Position numbers and translations under genes: made by a program. From assembly GCA_951799405.1 (NCBI GenBank), contig OX637361.1, forward strand, positions 5,541,156 to 5,605,155: a DNA stretch of 64,000 nucleotides. The letters run 5' to 3'. The notes below the pieces were generated by a model. That model was given only the letters and a program-made list of their open reading frames with translations, did no database searches and was not told where the DNA came from. Below, piece by piece: positions 1 through 10,235 of this stretch (positions are counted from its first letter, which is position 1; the number at the start of each line of letters is the position of its first letter). This stretch comes from Agapetus fuscipes. Taxonomy: Eukaryota; Arthropoda; Insecta; Trichoptera; Glossosomatidae.

Positions 1-413
1 TCACACACACACAAAACGGGATACAAATCATTTGATGTTACAAAATACACTACAAAGTGGAACCATGGGACGTTTTTGTCATACCCACGCAAAAGTGTAG
101 CCTAAAAAATATTGTGGTACGTGGAAAAGAGGGTCGGTCGTATGGTCGGAGGCGATAGGAAGACTGCCTTCTGCCGTATATCATTGGGACCATCTGTCTT
201 GTCACTAGAGACAGGGGACGATCCGTGTAAGCTCCACAAACTGTGTGCTGTGGGGCCATTTGATTAAATCATTTGTTATTTTTTTTACCGCCCTCTCACT
301 TTTATTATGTTTCGGTAATTAATGCTTTTGTCTCGTGAATAAACAAACCCGATGTGTCTGTGCAAAGAAATGTAGGGTGGTGCCCGAATTGCGAAACAAA
401 AAAAAAACATATT
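1..413. other. Non-coding flank, nothing recognised
   Basis: AT-rich sequence starting in a short CA run. The short open frames here resemble no family I know and have no supporting signals. I see no RNA gene or repeat that recurs elsewhere in the window. Confidence 0.5.
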
Positions 414-466
414 CCGGTCGATAGCTCAGTTGGTATAGCACTTGTATTCAATGTCAGAGGGGCTTA
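414..466 (+). repeat. SINE-1 head fragment (tRNA-derived)
   Basis: Begins CCGGTCGATAGCTCAGTTGG, the same box-A-like head seen in fuller copies at 9709-10014, 26809-27053 and 50309-50626. Only the first part of the tRNA-like region is present before the match decays, so this is a fragment. Confidence 0.7.
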
Positions 467-519
467 AAGAATAGGATGAATAAAACCCTAGTTATATTCT
501 ATATACAGATTTTTCTAAC

Positions 520-650
520 TTCTTCCTTTGCATGTCTCAGTACACTCCTAGTCGAAGGCCTCCTTTAATCTTCTCCATGTTTGTCTATCGGCTGCTATTT
601 CAGTTGGGGTCTCCCCACTCCCCGTTTGGACATCCTGAGCCGCCACTGGT
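520..650 (-). pseudogene. LINE C-terminal remnant
   Basis: Read on the minus strand it gives EIAADRQTWRRLKEAFD followed by a stop, the usual end of ORF2 in RTE- or R1-like arthropod LINEs, where the tail is rich in D, R and W. Nothing upstream continues the frame, so it is a short dead 3' fragment. Clade assignment is a guess. Confidence 0.5.
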
Positions 651-704
651 TGATATATAGATGTTTTTTCATAGAAATAAATGGGTTGGGTTTGAAAAGA
701 TAAT

Positions 705-975
705 AATGCTTGTGTTCCATGCCAGAGAGCTAAGGTTCAATTCCCATGAAGGGTCTCAAAACTGATAAGCGTTTAGGCATACAATTTAGTTTTAAAAAGT
801 GAATCTGGCAGTTTTCAAGCCTTCATAAGAAATGAGAACCAACCCCCTCTGGGAGCCAGGAATCCCCAACTTAAGTGCAATGGGCTCCCTTACCTGTGAA
901 AATAAATAACTTCAACACGCTACATGCTTCCTTCAAGGATAATGTGGTAAGAAGTTGCAATACATGTGTGTCTTG
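705..975 (+). repeat. SINE-1, diverged copy
   Basis: Has the tRNA box-B-like stretch GGTTCAATTCCC near 734, then the body block with CCCCCTCTGGGAGCC and TTACCTGTGAAAATAAATAA, and the 3' block ending near AAGAAGTTGCAATACATGTG. All blocks are in the order seen in the better copies. The box A part is degraded. Confidence 0.65.
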
Positions 976-1779
976 GTTACGTTTTAATACACATAGGTTG
1001 TCGTGTGCTCTATTTCACAATGTTCTCGTATTTATTCGTTTTTCGAAAAAAATCGTGGAAATTAAAGCATAGATTAACGTTTAGGTACGTTTTTAAAAAT
1101 TCTGTAGTATTTTGAAACTTCCCTTTATCAAAATAATATTTTATTATTTCTGTGAATACACTGATAAAATACATATTTTATTTTCAAATTTCAGTAGAAA
1201 ATATAACGTTTATTTAGTCTAGAAACATGCATAAATTCATAAAATTAATTTTTAACATTATTTGAAAATAATTTTACTTTGTGAATACTATTTTCAACAT
1301 TCCAAACATGTACAAAGCCTTTGTGACACAACCAACCAAATAATTTTACTTTACCAATTTCATTTTTGATATTACAAATTAACATAAGTATTTATTGTGA
1401 CCTCTTTTGTAATCAACCCTGTCATATAACAGAGGTCCAACTCAAAACACTTGAAGTAAAACGAGTTATTCGTAGAATGCAAAACCATGGATCATCCTTC
1501 GCCATATTTAAATTAATTTGACCTGCCTAAGTATATTTGTGAAGAGAAATTGTATACATTATCAATTAATAACTCATTATTTAATATTAATAAACTATTC
1601 TTTCACAATTACCCAACGATATATGTTATTGTCGATAGGACACGGCGCAGGCAGGATTCAAACTTGCAACTCTTGCTGCCATTCCATAAAACTTAAGTGG
1701 CATTGGGCACAGCATGGGGATCAGCCTTATACCAACCCATTAGTAAAGGAACCCATAGTTTTTTTTTTTAATCAAGTGT
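976..1779. other. AT-rich stretch, nothing recognised
   Basis: Very AT-rich, with no credible reading frame, no inverted repeat that I can trace and no match to the repeat families described in this window. Confidence 0.5.
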
Positions 1780-1789
1780 ACTATGCCAT

Positions 1790-2067
1790 AATCATCATCA
1801 TGATTGGCACGAAAACCGGGGGTGGGTCTTGGCCTCCCTCATCAACCGCTGCCAGCGCTGTATATCCAACGTCTTCCTCCTCCAGTCCCATATTCCCACT
1901 GCACGGCAATCCGTCACCACTCCATCCAGCCATCTTGCTCGTGGTCTTCCCACTGTCCTGCGTCCTTCTGGGTTCGTCATCACAATCGTCTTTTCTAGGC
2001 TCCGACGTCCCATTCGATGAATGTGCCCCAGCCAATGCAATCTGTTGACCTTTATTGAGCGGACCAC
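1790..2067 (-). pseudogene. 5'-truncated RTE-type LINE, ORF C-terminus
   Basis: Minus-strand translation shows LHWLGHIHRMGRRSLEK, then PEGRRTVGRPRARWLDGV, then WRRKTLDIQRWQRLMREAKTHP. This is the standard C-terminal tail of RTE-type LINE ORFs (W-GH--RM, GR--GRPR-RW-DGV, then R-W repeats). It is followed on the minus strand by TGATGATGATTATG, the kind of simple-repeat 3' end these LINEs carry. Only about 90 codons remain, so it is a dead 5'-truncated insertion. Confidence 0.8.
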
Positions 2068-5026
2068 ACAGTATAGTAAGTAAACTATGCCTAAAATGAA
2101 TTTTCTATGAGAAATTATGATCCATGGTTCATCCGTGGATTAAAATTTTCAGAATAACACACGGTATGAGCTAGCATAGGGGTCGCAACCCTCTTCAATT
2201 GTTTGATCAACTTTGAAAAGCCAGAAAGTGAATCGCATCGCGTCTCCTTTGTGGGAGACCCGCAAGGCTCACTCGGGGATGGAAAAAAACACCCTTGCTC
2301 ATTTTGCGGTCAAATTATGGCCCGACACGACCGCCCCCTCTTATATATCTAGACCTCTACGCTGTTATGCAGAGACAGTTGCGGTCTAAGTAAGCTCTTA
2401 CTTGTTGAACTTATAATTTCAATTTCACGAATTTAGGAATAAAGTTTTTTTGGATTAGGCAAAGATTTCTATGGAATAGTTTTTTTTTTTTAAATAACGT
2501 CGAATCTTTTTTGTTACACTCTTGAGCGATCCATGAAAAAAATAATCATTTCCTGTAATTGTATTTAATTGCATGTGCACATTAAAAAATATATGCGATA
2601 GAGACGGAGCACTGAAAAATATGAGAATGTGTATGTTATTTTTTTATGGCTGCATTAAACAATCTTAGCGCAAATTCCATAATACATAACAAAAATACAA
2701 CAAAATTGTTAAGTTTTACGGCTGGGCTATCAGAAAAAAGACAAAAAAATGTTTTTAATTTCTTAGGACCATTGAAACATAGGCGTATGACATTTGACAG
2801 CTGAGAAAAAAATAGTTCTTTGTATTGTATCATAGTTCGTTTTGTTGAGCCGTTTTCTTTTATAAAAAAAATAAGGGGGAATAGTTTTAGAAGTATTAAT
2901 AGGTTTCTTGTTTCTTCTTGTTTTTTTTGTTCTCTTGGAAGAATATGTACAAATAAATCCGTGATCCGTATACGCGAAACGCTATTTTGTCTACAAATGT
3001 CCGGGAATAGTACACCCACAATTTAAGTGCGCCACTATTTCTACCCTCAGGAAGTTATGTATCTCATATATCTGATACCCGCTTCTTTATTTCTCTTTCA
3101 GCAGTTTACAATATCCTTGTCCCATCATTTACCGCTTCCCTTTTTTGTCTTATTTTATGAATGTGTCCTTTTTATTTCCCCTCTGTTTTCTTTATGCATT
3201 ATTGGATTTTATGTTCCATATTCAGTTACACGTTTTTTGTGCAAATCTATGACAACTACTTTTATGCCGATATAGCGTTTTTTTTTTACTTAAATGTTAT
3301 TATTATAAATAAATCACGCATCTGCCTTTTCATTTTCTGTTTATACTTAATCACAATCAAAATATTACCTACAAATTCCGTGAAAGGCGAGAACAAAATG
3401 TTAAGTTCCATCTTATAGTGAACTGCGTCGCTTTTGAACAGCTTCGGTAGTAACAACCATTAACCTTTCGGACCTACAATCGTCTTTTAAATGTTTAAAA
3501 ATGTACCCACTTTTTTATAATAGTCATATACGGATTGATTCGGCATTAACTGAACGTAGTAAAAATCATAACTAACATCGCCATCTTGTAAAATTACAAT
3601 TTTGATAGTTCAATGAGATGTTAGCTGTGTTTCAAAAACTTAATAAGTAATTTCTTGAAAAAAAAAACTAAATACTGATCATTGATTTCAGGAGTTTGAA
3701 GGCTGTAAAGTCAAAGCAGCGCCTTGCTTTAGTTGACATCTAAATTGATTTGAACACGTGTACATTTGCTCAAATGGTAAAAGAAGGCATTCTTGGTTTT
3801 TGAAGGGGAAACATGGATCACATCTAAAAAAATCTTTTGAATGAAAATAAAATATTTTTCCGCTTTTGAATCAATGCAAATCAAACGCTACAATCACATT
3901 ATCTGCGATGAACCAGAAAAATAACAAGCAATTCCCAAAATCCAGAAACTTGTTCTATTTACGTCTAAAAAATAAGTATCTTAACATTCTATTTTCATGG
4001 TTTTAATCAACTCGTACTCATCAATAAATACTAGTCCTAAACACTTACCTGCCCACGATCCTTTCAAGTGACTAGACACACAAATATATCTTACTAAGCA
4101 TCCACCATACATGAGCCTCTCCACTTAACCTTCTCTCTCCAAATACCAAGTACCATAACAACAAGTCCTCTTCACGGCGAATCTCTATCCACTTGATTCA
4201 CTCTAGAGTGGCCACTGCGCGCTCCAAGCTACCTTCCTGGGGGAAATTTTGCTACCCTGAGCATCACGAGTGAAATTTTGCTCCCTTGAATGTGAGGAGC
4301 GAAATGCTACCTTGAATATCACGAGGGTAGCATCCCTTTGACTCCGTGAAAAGAGCAACTTCCTGTTTCCTTTACCCAAAGTATAAAACTTTACGTAATA
4401 AAAATGCATGTAAAGTAAAACACTCAATATATGCGCTGTTAAAGTTTCTATAGATTTTTTTGGTAGACGATATTTTTGAGTTTAAACTTGGAGTTTTATG
4501 CTGTTCTGGAGAGAACAGGATGTGACTCACTTACACCAAGTCCCTGTATAAAGTGGCCTTTGTCTCCTTGCGACAAAGTGACTGCTACGTAGGCTAGTAT
4601 ATATAATACTGTTATAGAAAATGTTGAAGAAAGGTGTCGGTGCATGGTATTGTTGGAAAGGTTGAGGTTCATAACCTTTCAAAAATGCCCAGACCCCAAA
4701 AATGTAAAAATGGATTTATGTTCATTTTGCTTTACTTCTTATAGATCTGCGATTTTTTTTGTGCTTTTTAAAAAAAAAGAACTGAGAAAGAGGTTTGTGA
4801 AATTGGATATTGTACTTCTTGCAGAGGTTTATACCTTTATATGAAGGTATTTATTAAAACTAGCATATTGAGTGTCTAAAATATAATGTTTAAGAATAAA
4901 TGTTTTTGTAGTCGGTACACTTCAACTGAAATTTTTAAGAAAAATGGGTTTATTTTTTCTATAAGACTGATGTGTCTGATATCGAATAAAAAAAGGTATT
5001 TGTCAGATTTTAAAATGTTGACAAAT
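2068..5026. other. Non-coding stretch, few recognisable features
   Basis: AT-rich intron-like DNA. The only structure I can support is a short degenerate tandem repeat at 4244-4330 (separate entry). Open frames of 60-127 codons here have homopolymer-biased composition and no family features. Confidence 0.5.
4244..4330. repeat. Degenerate 29-bp tandem repeat, about 3 units
   Basis: Units open GAAATTTTGCTACCCTGAG, GAAATTTTGCTCCCTTGAA and GAAATGCTACCTTGAATA, each followed by a variant of CATCACGAG. Imperfect minisatellite. Confidence 0.6.
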
Positions 5027-5255
5027 CGTCTCCCCAGTGCTTGTTTGGCTTATCCACCATTTGATTTAAAGATGACCTTTCACACACACAATCTGAGCTA
5101 AGAAAAGAACGTAGAAGACTATAGTGCGAAAATTGTTTTAATTTTTTTTTTTTAATCAATTTCCAGTTTTCATAAGACACATTGGTCCAGTATGGATACA
5201 AACATCGCTCATGTGAAATTACCTCTGATGGCCATAAACAAGCATTAAGGGGACG
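5027..5255. mobile_element. MITE-B copy 1
   Basis: Terminal inverted repeats: left CGTCTCCCCAGTGCTTGTTT, right reads ACAAGCATTAAGGGGACG, which is the complement. The interior (AATCTGAGCTAAGA, TTTTCATAAGACACATTGG, CTCATGTGAAATTACCTCTG) recurs at 23390-23646 and 24302-24555. About 229 bp. AAAT flanks both ends and could be the target duplication. Confidence 0.75.
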
Positions 5256-5298
5256 AAATAAAAATTACTGACGTTAACTATGGTATTGGAAATATACC

Positions 5299-5590
5299 GA
5301 CCGGTCCGTAGTCCAGGTGGTAACACTTTGGACTCGTAACTGGAAGGTCATGGGTTCGAATCCCGGCGGAGCACAAAAAATATACTATTTATATTTTCAA
5401 ATTTGCTCTTCGCTGGGTTGAAAAATTCATAAACCTTTACCAAAGACCGGTCATCAAAAGGTCCATCCAGCCTTACAGCAACTGGGTCTTGCTTGAGAAT
5501 TGGCGCTTTCTACAGTGACGACCAAGCTCGCAGAGGGCTCTTGAGGTGTGATCAAACAAAAACAGCGCTCACCAAATAAATCAGCGTAAC
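5299..5590 (+). repeat. SINE-2, tRNA-type head, full 3' tail
   Basis: Head GACCGGTCCGTAGTCCAGG leads to the box-B-like GGGTTCGAATCCCGGCGGAG. The body contains AAACCTTTACCAAAGACCGG and ACAGCAACTGGGTCTTGCTT. It ends GAGGGCTCTTGAGGTGTGAT ... AACAGCGCTCACCAAATAAA. That tail is nearly the same as the 3' end of the LINE at 27632-30213. No 5S-like block is present in this copy, unlike 25586-26035. Confidence 0.85.
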
Positions 5591-6796
5591 TTTTTTTTTT
5601 AAATATTATTTCAATAAATAAAATTATAATGCACATTTTTATTTATTCATACCCTGACACATTTAATGGTAGGAAATCTACCTAAGCACTTAACGCAACA
5701 CATACCCATGAATATTTCATACAAACACGTCGCATGAAAAACTCCATTTACGTACATTGAAGCCTTTAATACTCTATGAAAAAACCGAGAAAATATACAA
5801 TCTTATTCCAATACAAAAATGTATCGAGTGAACATTTTTTTTTTCCTCCTTTCAGTTGATTTTGTATGTAAAAGGGTGAAATTCTTATTTTTCACCACGG
5901 ACGCATTAGCTACGCGTGAAGTTTTTTAACTTCCTCCGAAAAATGTAACAACATCTTGAGAAAAAAATTCGCATTGTTATGAAAATTAATTCGTACGCTA
6001 GAGGTGCTACATACATTTTCATTTATTTAAAAACGTGAAGTTATTCTCACGCCGTAGTGAAGTAAAAAAAGCAAGCCTGACCCCAATAAAAAAAACTGGA
6101 GCAAAGGGACTATGTTCTCGTAGAATTATTTTATTTTTCTGTTTGGAATCTTAAAATCAGTTGAAGCTGAAAAAAAATCCTGTGTAGTCCAGTCGATAGG
6201 TCAAACAAGCGTTCGCTTCCAAAATGTGATTCTCACGTTTTAGTTCGTGGCTGGTTTTTTCTGCATGCATCTTTTTTAAATTTATCAAGCTTTTTTATAG
6301 TTTGAAAAAATCATAATTTTCTTTTTCGAATACCCATACGAAAAAACTTGAGTAAAAAAGGCTGGACCCTTACCTGTAAAAAAAATCTTAGTCAAACTTG
6401 TATTTTAATTGTAACTGTTATGCTGCCACCGTTTCACTAACGATGATCTTTGAAAAAAATATTTCATTTATTCCAATTACATATTTTTCTAAGTTTATTC
6501 TTATCCAATTCTTTTTTTATACATTACCATATTTTATATTCACTCTGTTTATTAAAAAACAATTTTAGTTATTTGATCAAGCCATTCCTATTTCGGTCTT
6601 CTCTTTTTCCTCTGCTTCTTGCAGACGTTTTCTCTATAGATATCTTTCTAAATGCCTAAAACATCTCATTTCTATCGAATGCAATAAAAAATACTACGGA
6701 GTGACTGCACAATGAGCGATTTCGAGTTGATTTTTTTTCTGTAAAATACATTAAAATTCCTTTCGCTACATCAAAAATTCAATATGAGCTGTCTGT
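5591..6796. other. AT-rich stretch, nothing recognised
   Basis: Long A/T runs and no credible coding frame. A fragment near 6190 (AGTCGATAGGTCAAACAAG) faintly recalls the SINE-1 head but is too short to call. Confidence 0.45.
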
Positions 6797-6965
6797 AGTC
6801 TATAATCTAAGTTGCAAAGATATCTTAACATTTAAGTCATATTAAATTCATGCCCACAAACAGACATGTATAAATTCACGCTTACAAATGCTGCATGTGT
6901 ACTCACAAATTAAAATCCAAACCTCAAATGAACATAAGCCGTACAGCTTTTGCCGACCTAATCTT
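6797..6965 (-). repeat. Repeat A, part 1 (split by a LINE)
   Basis: Starts TAATCTAAGTTGCAAAGATA and runs through TTCACGCTTACAAATGCTGC to CATAAGCCGTACAGC, as in other repeat A copies. The rest of the unit (TGATAAAGTGAACC ... CAGTATGGGTGG) reappears at 7213-7290, so the LINE fragment between them inserted into this copy. Strand is given with the GATTA tail taken as 3'. Confidence 0.7.
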
Positions 6966-7200
6966 TTTTCAAATTTTTGCAAATTTCCGGTTTGCGGGAC
7001 CAGTGGAGTGGAACAGACTGCCACCCGGAGTGAGGGTTTCGGAATCTGTTGGCATTTTTAAGAAAGCACTCAAACAGCACCTTTTTAAAATATCTCATTC
7101 ATGATTAGGAGGGACCTTGAGGTTTGACATACACAAAAACGGCGCTCTTTTGTCATGTATTAATTTTTAATTAAATAAATTATCCTCATATATATATATA
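6966..7200 (+). pseudogene. CR1/L2-group LINE 3' end
   Basis: Encodes FAGPVEWNRLPPGVRVSESV then IFKKALKQHLFKISHS and a stop. This closely matches the C-terminus of the longer LINE at 27632-30213 (FAGPMEWNRLPP ... FKGALKTHLYKKSYP). The 3' untranslated part repeats GACCTTGAGGTTTGAC and CACAAAAACGGCGCTC, then a TA microsatellite. Heavily 5'-truncated. Confidence 0.85.
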
Positions 7201-7212
7201 TATATATAATCT

Positions 7213-7290
7213 TACCTACCTAAATCACGGGAGTGACTTTGATAAAGTGAACCATTTTTCACAGTATGGGTGGGCAGTCTCAAAAATCAA
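7213..7290 (-). repeat. Repeat A, part 2
   Basis: Carries GTGACTTTGATAAAGTGAACC and CAGTATGGGTGG, the half of repeat A missing from 6797-6965. Confidence 0.6.
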
Positions 7291-8283
7291 ATAACGATTT
7301 TTGGAAGCTAGCTACAGGAAATCAAATAAAAATATACGCATATAAAAGCATGCTTATTATTACAAAATAACTTCCCATTTTCTCGTGAAATCTGACACGA
7401 TTCGTTCGTCTCAAAGTTTAAAATAAAGGATTTGAGTTGGAGACGTGAACTCGTTCACATTTAAAGTGAAAATAAACTGTCGACGTGCGGATCCTTGAGT
7501 TAGCGATTCCGATTTCTGTACTCCAAGTATACAACACCCTGTTTAAACTCAACCAAAGCGTACAATCATAAATACATGGGAACTAAAATAGCACATCTAG
7601 CAAGCGTCTTAGATTCCATAATATATTCTTGATAAAGTCATCACGTAAATTTTAGTACTTGGAGTTCTAAGAAGCAGATATTTTCGTTCAACGGCAAGAA
7701 CAAGTTTTTGTTTTCGCGTAACAAAGTGTACGATTTATTATGTTTTCGCATATAAAGAAGTTTGTCATAGCTCTGGAATTATTTGCCCTTTGTTTTAGTT
7801 GCGAAAAAGTTGTATCCAATGAAAAAAAAAACACAATTATTCTATAAACAATTTTCACTCACTCCCATTAATAAATATGCTAAAACAATGAACTCGAAAA
7901 TGTGACTAGCAAAACAATGAACTGAAGAAATGTCACTAGAGTCTTTAGCAATAAATAACAATATTTTTTCTTGCGTTTTCAGTAACAACCCCGCCGTGTG
8001 ACGTCATTATTTTGCTGTATATTGAATTTGTGACAAGTCCATGTTTGCATTTAATCTATGAAAGGAAAAGGGTATTGTTTGCCTGTGTGCCTGAAGTTTC
8101 GTGAACATGTTCAACCCACTCCAACCTTTGCAGTCCCATTACCTTTAACATCCTTGAATTTTTTTTTTCAAAATTTGGACGTAAGGAAAAATAATTCGAT
8201 GGTAGAGTTAAAGAACCACTGATTTTTTTGTTATAAAATTTCATTAAAGGAACTCCTGGGAATGGTTTCTTGTTTCCAACTTA
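7291..8283. other. Non-coding stretch, weak LINE trace only
   Basis: At 8060-8170 the minus strand reads RMLKVMGLQRLEWVEHVHETSG in part, reminiscent of the LINE motif LRW-GHV-RM but too degraded to classify. Otherwise AT-rich sequence with no traceable structure. Confidence 0.4.
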
Positions 8284-8605
8284 CGTAATAATAATAATAA
8301 TAAGATGATAAATTTGGTGAGTGCGAGTTTGCCCGTCACTGTAGAAAGCGTTCCAGTTCTCAAGCAAGATCCAGTTGATGTAAGAGCTCGTTGCCATTTG
8401 TCGGGTGTCGGATCCGTATATTCATCGGAGGTTCCAGTTGCAGAACATTATCGGTATCCGACAAGTGTGAATAGCTCCATACATAATGTTCTGCCACTGG
8501 AACCTCCGATTAATATAGGGATCCGACACCCGACAAGTGGGAACGGGCTCTTAGACTGGATGGACCGGTGACCGGTGATGTAGTGACCGGTCTTTGGCAA
8601 CTAAC
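8284..8605 (-). repeat. SINE-2 copy interrupted by a foldback MITE
   Basis: From its simple-repeat tail (AATAATAATAATAATAA) it reads backward through TGAGTGCGAG, TTCTCAAGCAAGATCCAGTT, then, after the insert at 8383-8551, GACTGGATGGACC and GACCGGTCTTTGG. This is the SINE-2 body on the minus strand. The tRNA head is absent. Confidence 0.7.
8383..8551. mobile_element. Foldback MITE nested in SINE-2
   Basis: Arms pair over about 70 bp: left AGAGCTCGTTGCCATTTGTC and GGAGGTTCCAGTTGCAGAAC, right GTTCTGCCACTGGAACCTCC and GACAAGTGGGAACGGGCTCT. TA flanks both ends, consistent with a Tc1/mariner-type target. 169 bp, non-coding. Confidence 0.8.
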
Positions 8606-9204
8606 ATAATAAAGTTTGGTAAATACGTACTGTATTTGTGATGTTGATTGTTAATTTCAATTTAATACAGAAAGGATCAAATAACCTTTTGATTTGCTCA
8701 TTGCGAGTAACAGCAGAATTATGTAAAATGAAAGACTTTTTTTCATCCCAAAGACGTAAGAAGTGAATAATCAAAAAAATAACTTTTGATGAAAATAAAG
8801 CAGATGAGAAAATTGAGGATCTGAAATTAATTACATAACTTTTGCCGCCTCTACACGCGCCCAGGTTGTATACTTTACGGCTTGTTCCACCGAAACTTTT
8901 TCCACATTCGCTAGTTTCGGGCACTTGCTTTTATGAGATGTGCGGTAAACTTTTTCTAATATACTGCCTCGCATCACAGCTTGATCCTTTACGAAACCGA
9001 CCCTTATAAAAAATGTACATAAACAAGTAAGTGCTCGTGTGTGTATAGCAAAGACTTTAAGAGGGAATCCTCCCTTTGATTAACTTCTTCTTGTGCCTCT
9101 TCAGTAAAGTGAAATTAAAGCGATCTAGTGACTAGGCCGGAAAAAAAAGCTTTATTATTATTATTATTATTATTATTATGAGAGCTTGTATGAAAAAAGT
9201 TATG
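8606..9204. other. Non-coding stretch with a TTA microsatellite
   Basis: A TTA/ATT run sits at about 9150-9178. The remainder is AT-rich with no supportable gene. Confidence 0.45.
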
Positions 9205-9275
9205 ACTCTGGATGAAATGAAAGAAGTATGCAAGGACAGAAAGAAGTGGCGGCTAATCTGCAATGCTGATTTGTA
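9205..9275 (+). pseudogene. Short LINE C-terminal remnant
   Basis: Reads MTLDEMKEVCKDRKKWRL then ICNADL and a stop. The CKDR-KWR pattern matches the end of an RTE-like LINE ORF and resembles the minus-strand fragment at 24600-24712 (EVCKDRVKWWHL). About 23 codons remain. Confidence 0.5.
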
Positions 9276-9393
9276 ATGTTGGTTTATTAGCTTGCTACAT
9301 TTTTTGCATAAGACATTTTTGACTTTTTTTGTATAGATTTATTTTTAAGGTTTTGTTGTTTTCTTATACTTAAATGTTATTTATCACTCGTAT

Positions 9394-9646
9394 TCCTTGA
9401 CTTATAGGTTGGTATGAGGTTGACCACCCATACTGTAAAAAATGGTTCACTTTGCCAATGTCACCTCTGTTTCAGGGAATGTCGGCAAGAGTTGCAGCCG
9501 GCTTATGTTCATTTGAGGTTTGGATTTGGATTTTATTTGTAAGTACACAATCAGCATTTGTAAGCGCGAACTACACGTGTTTGTTTGTGGGCATACATCT
9601 GAGAGCTTTAAATGAATATATCCTCGCAACTTAGATTATAGATTAT
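9394..9646 (+). repeat. Repeat A, full copy
   Basis: Runs from CCTTGACTTATAGGTTGGTA through CTGACC-like and CACTTTGCCAATGTCACC blocks, TTATGTTCATTTGAGGTTTG and GCATTTGTAAGCGCGAACTA to GCAACTTAGATTATAGATTA. About 250 bp, no terminal inverted repeats, and an AGATTA-type tail. Confidence 0.8.
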
Positions 9647-9707
9647 TATTATCATCATAGTAATTTGCACCTTCAAAAGTACGTTACAAAAGACGAATCT
9701 TGTTTTC

Positions 9708-10014
9708 AACTCAACTAAGCTACACATATTTTGTGACTTATCGCCTGCGTTATCCCCTGAAAGGGTTGCATGTGGCGATTCGGGACTTATTTTTTTTTTA
9801 CGGGTAAAAAGGCCGGCCTCACACCAACCACTTTCAGTTGAAGTGGAGGTTTTCCAGCTCGCAAGGGGGCTGGTTCTCATTTTTTGTGAAGGCTAAGAGT
9901 ACACCTTGCTGGTATTTATTTTACGTTTCTGTCAATTCTGACATCCTTGGTGGAGATCGAACCCCTGCTCTCGGCATGGAATGCAAGCATTCTACCAACT
10001 GAGCTATCGACCGG
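9708..10014 (-). repeat. SINE-1, near full-length
   Basis: On the minus strand it starts CCGGTCGATAGCTCAGTTGG (RNA polymerase III box A type), followed by a box-B-like GGGGTTCGATCTCCACC. The body contains CTTCACAAAAAATGAGAACC and the block complementary to CCAACCACTTTCAGTTGAAG. It ends near the complement of CAACTCAACTAAGCTACACA. About 306 bp. Confidence 0.85.
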
Positions 10015-10235
10015 AATTTTTAAAGGTAGGCCGTCGCTACAAAGTGCCAATTCTCAAGCGATACCCAGTTGCTGTAAGACTGAATGGACTTTTGGTGACC
10101 GGTCTATGGTAAAGGCTTATGATTTTTGTTTACCTATTACATATTTGAAAATAAAAATGGTATTTTTTTGTGCTCCGCCGGGACTCGAACCCACAACCTT
10201 CCATTTACGAGTTCCGATGTAATTACTGGACAACG
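10015..10235 (-). repeat. SINE-2 copy without tail, abutting SINE-1
   Basis: Contains CAATTCTCAAGCGATACCCA, GACTGAATGGACTTTTGGTG, TGACCGGTCTATGGTAAAGG, and the tRNA box B in reverse (CTCCGCCGGGACTCGAACCC). It directly follows the SINE-1 copy in the same orientation, so the pair may have moved as one unit. The same SINE-2/SINE-1 order occurs at 26586-27053. Confidence 0.8.

Noticed and set aside
2636..3019. 127-codon minus-strand ORF
   Set aside because: AT-rich composition with Phe/Lys/Leu bias and no motif; expected by chance in stop-poor AT tracts of this length range.
5299..5375. A tRNA gene
   Set aside because: Box A and box B are present but there is no acceptor-stem pairing, and the sequence continues as a dispersed SINE.
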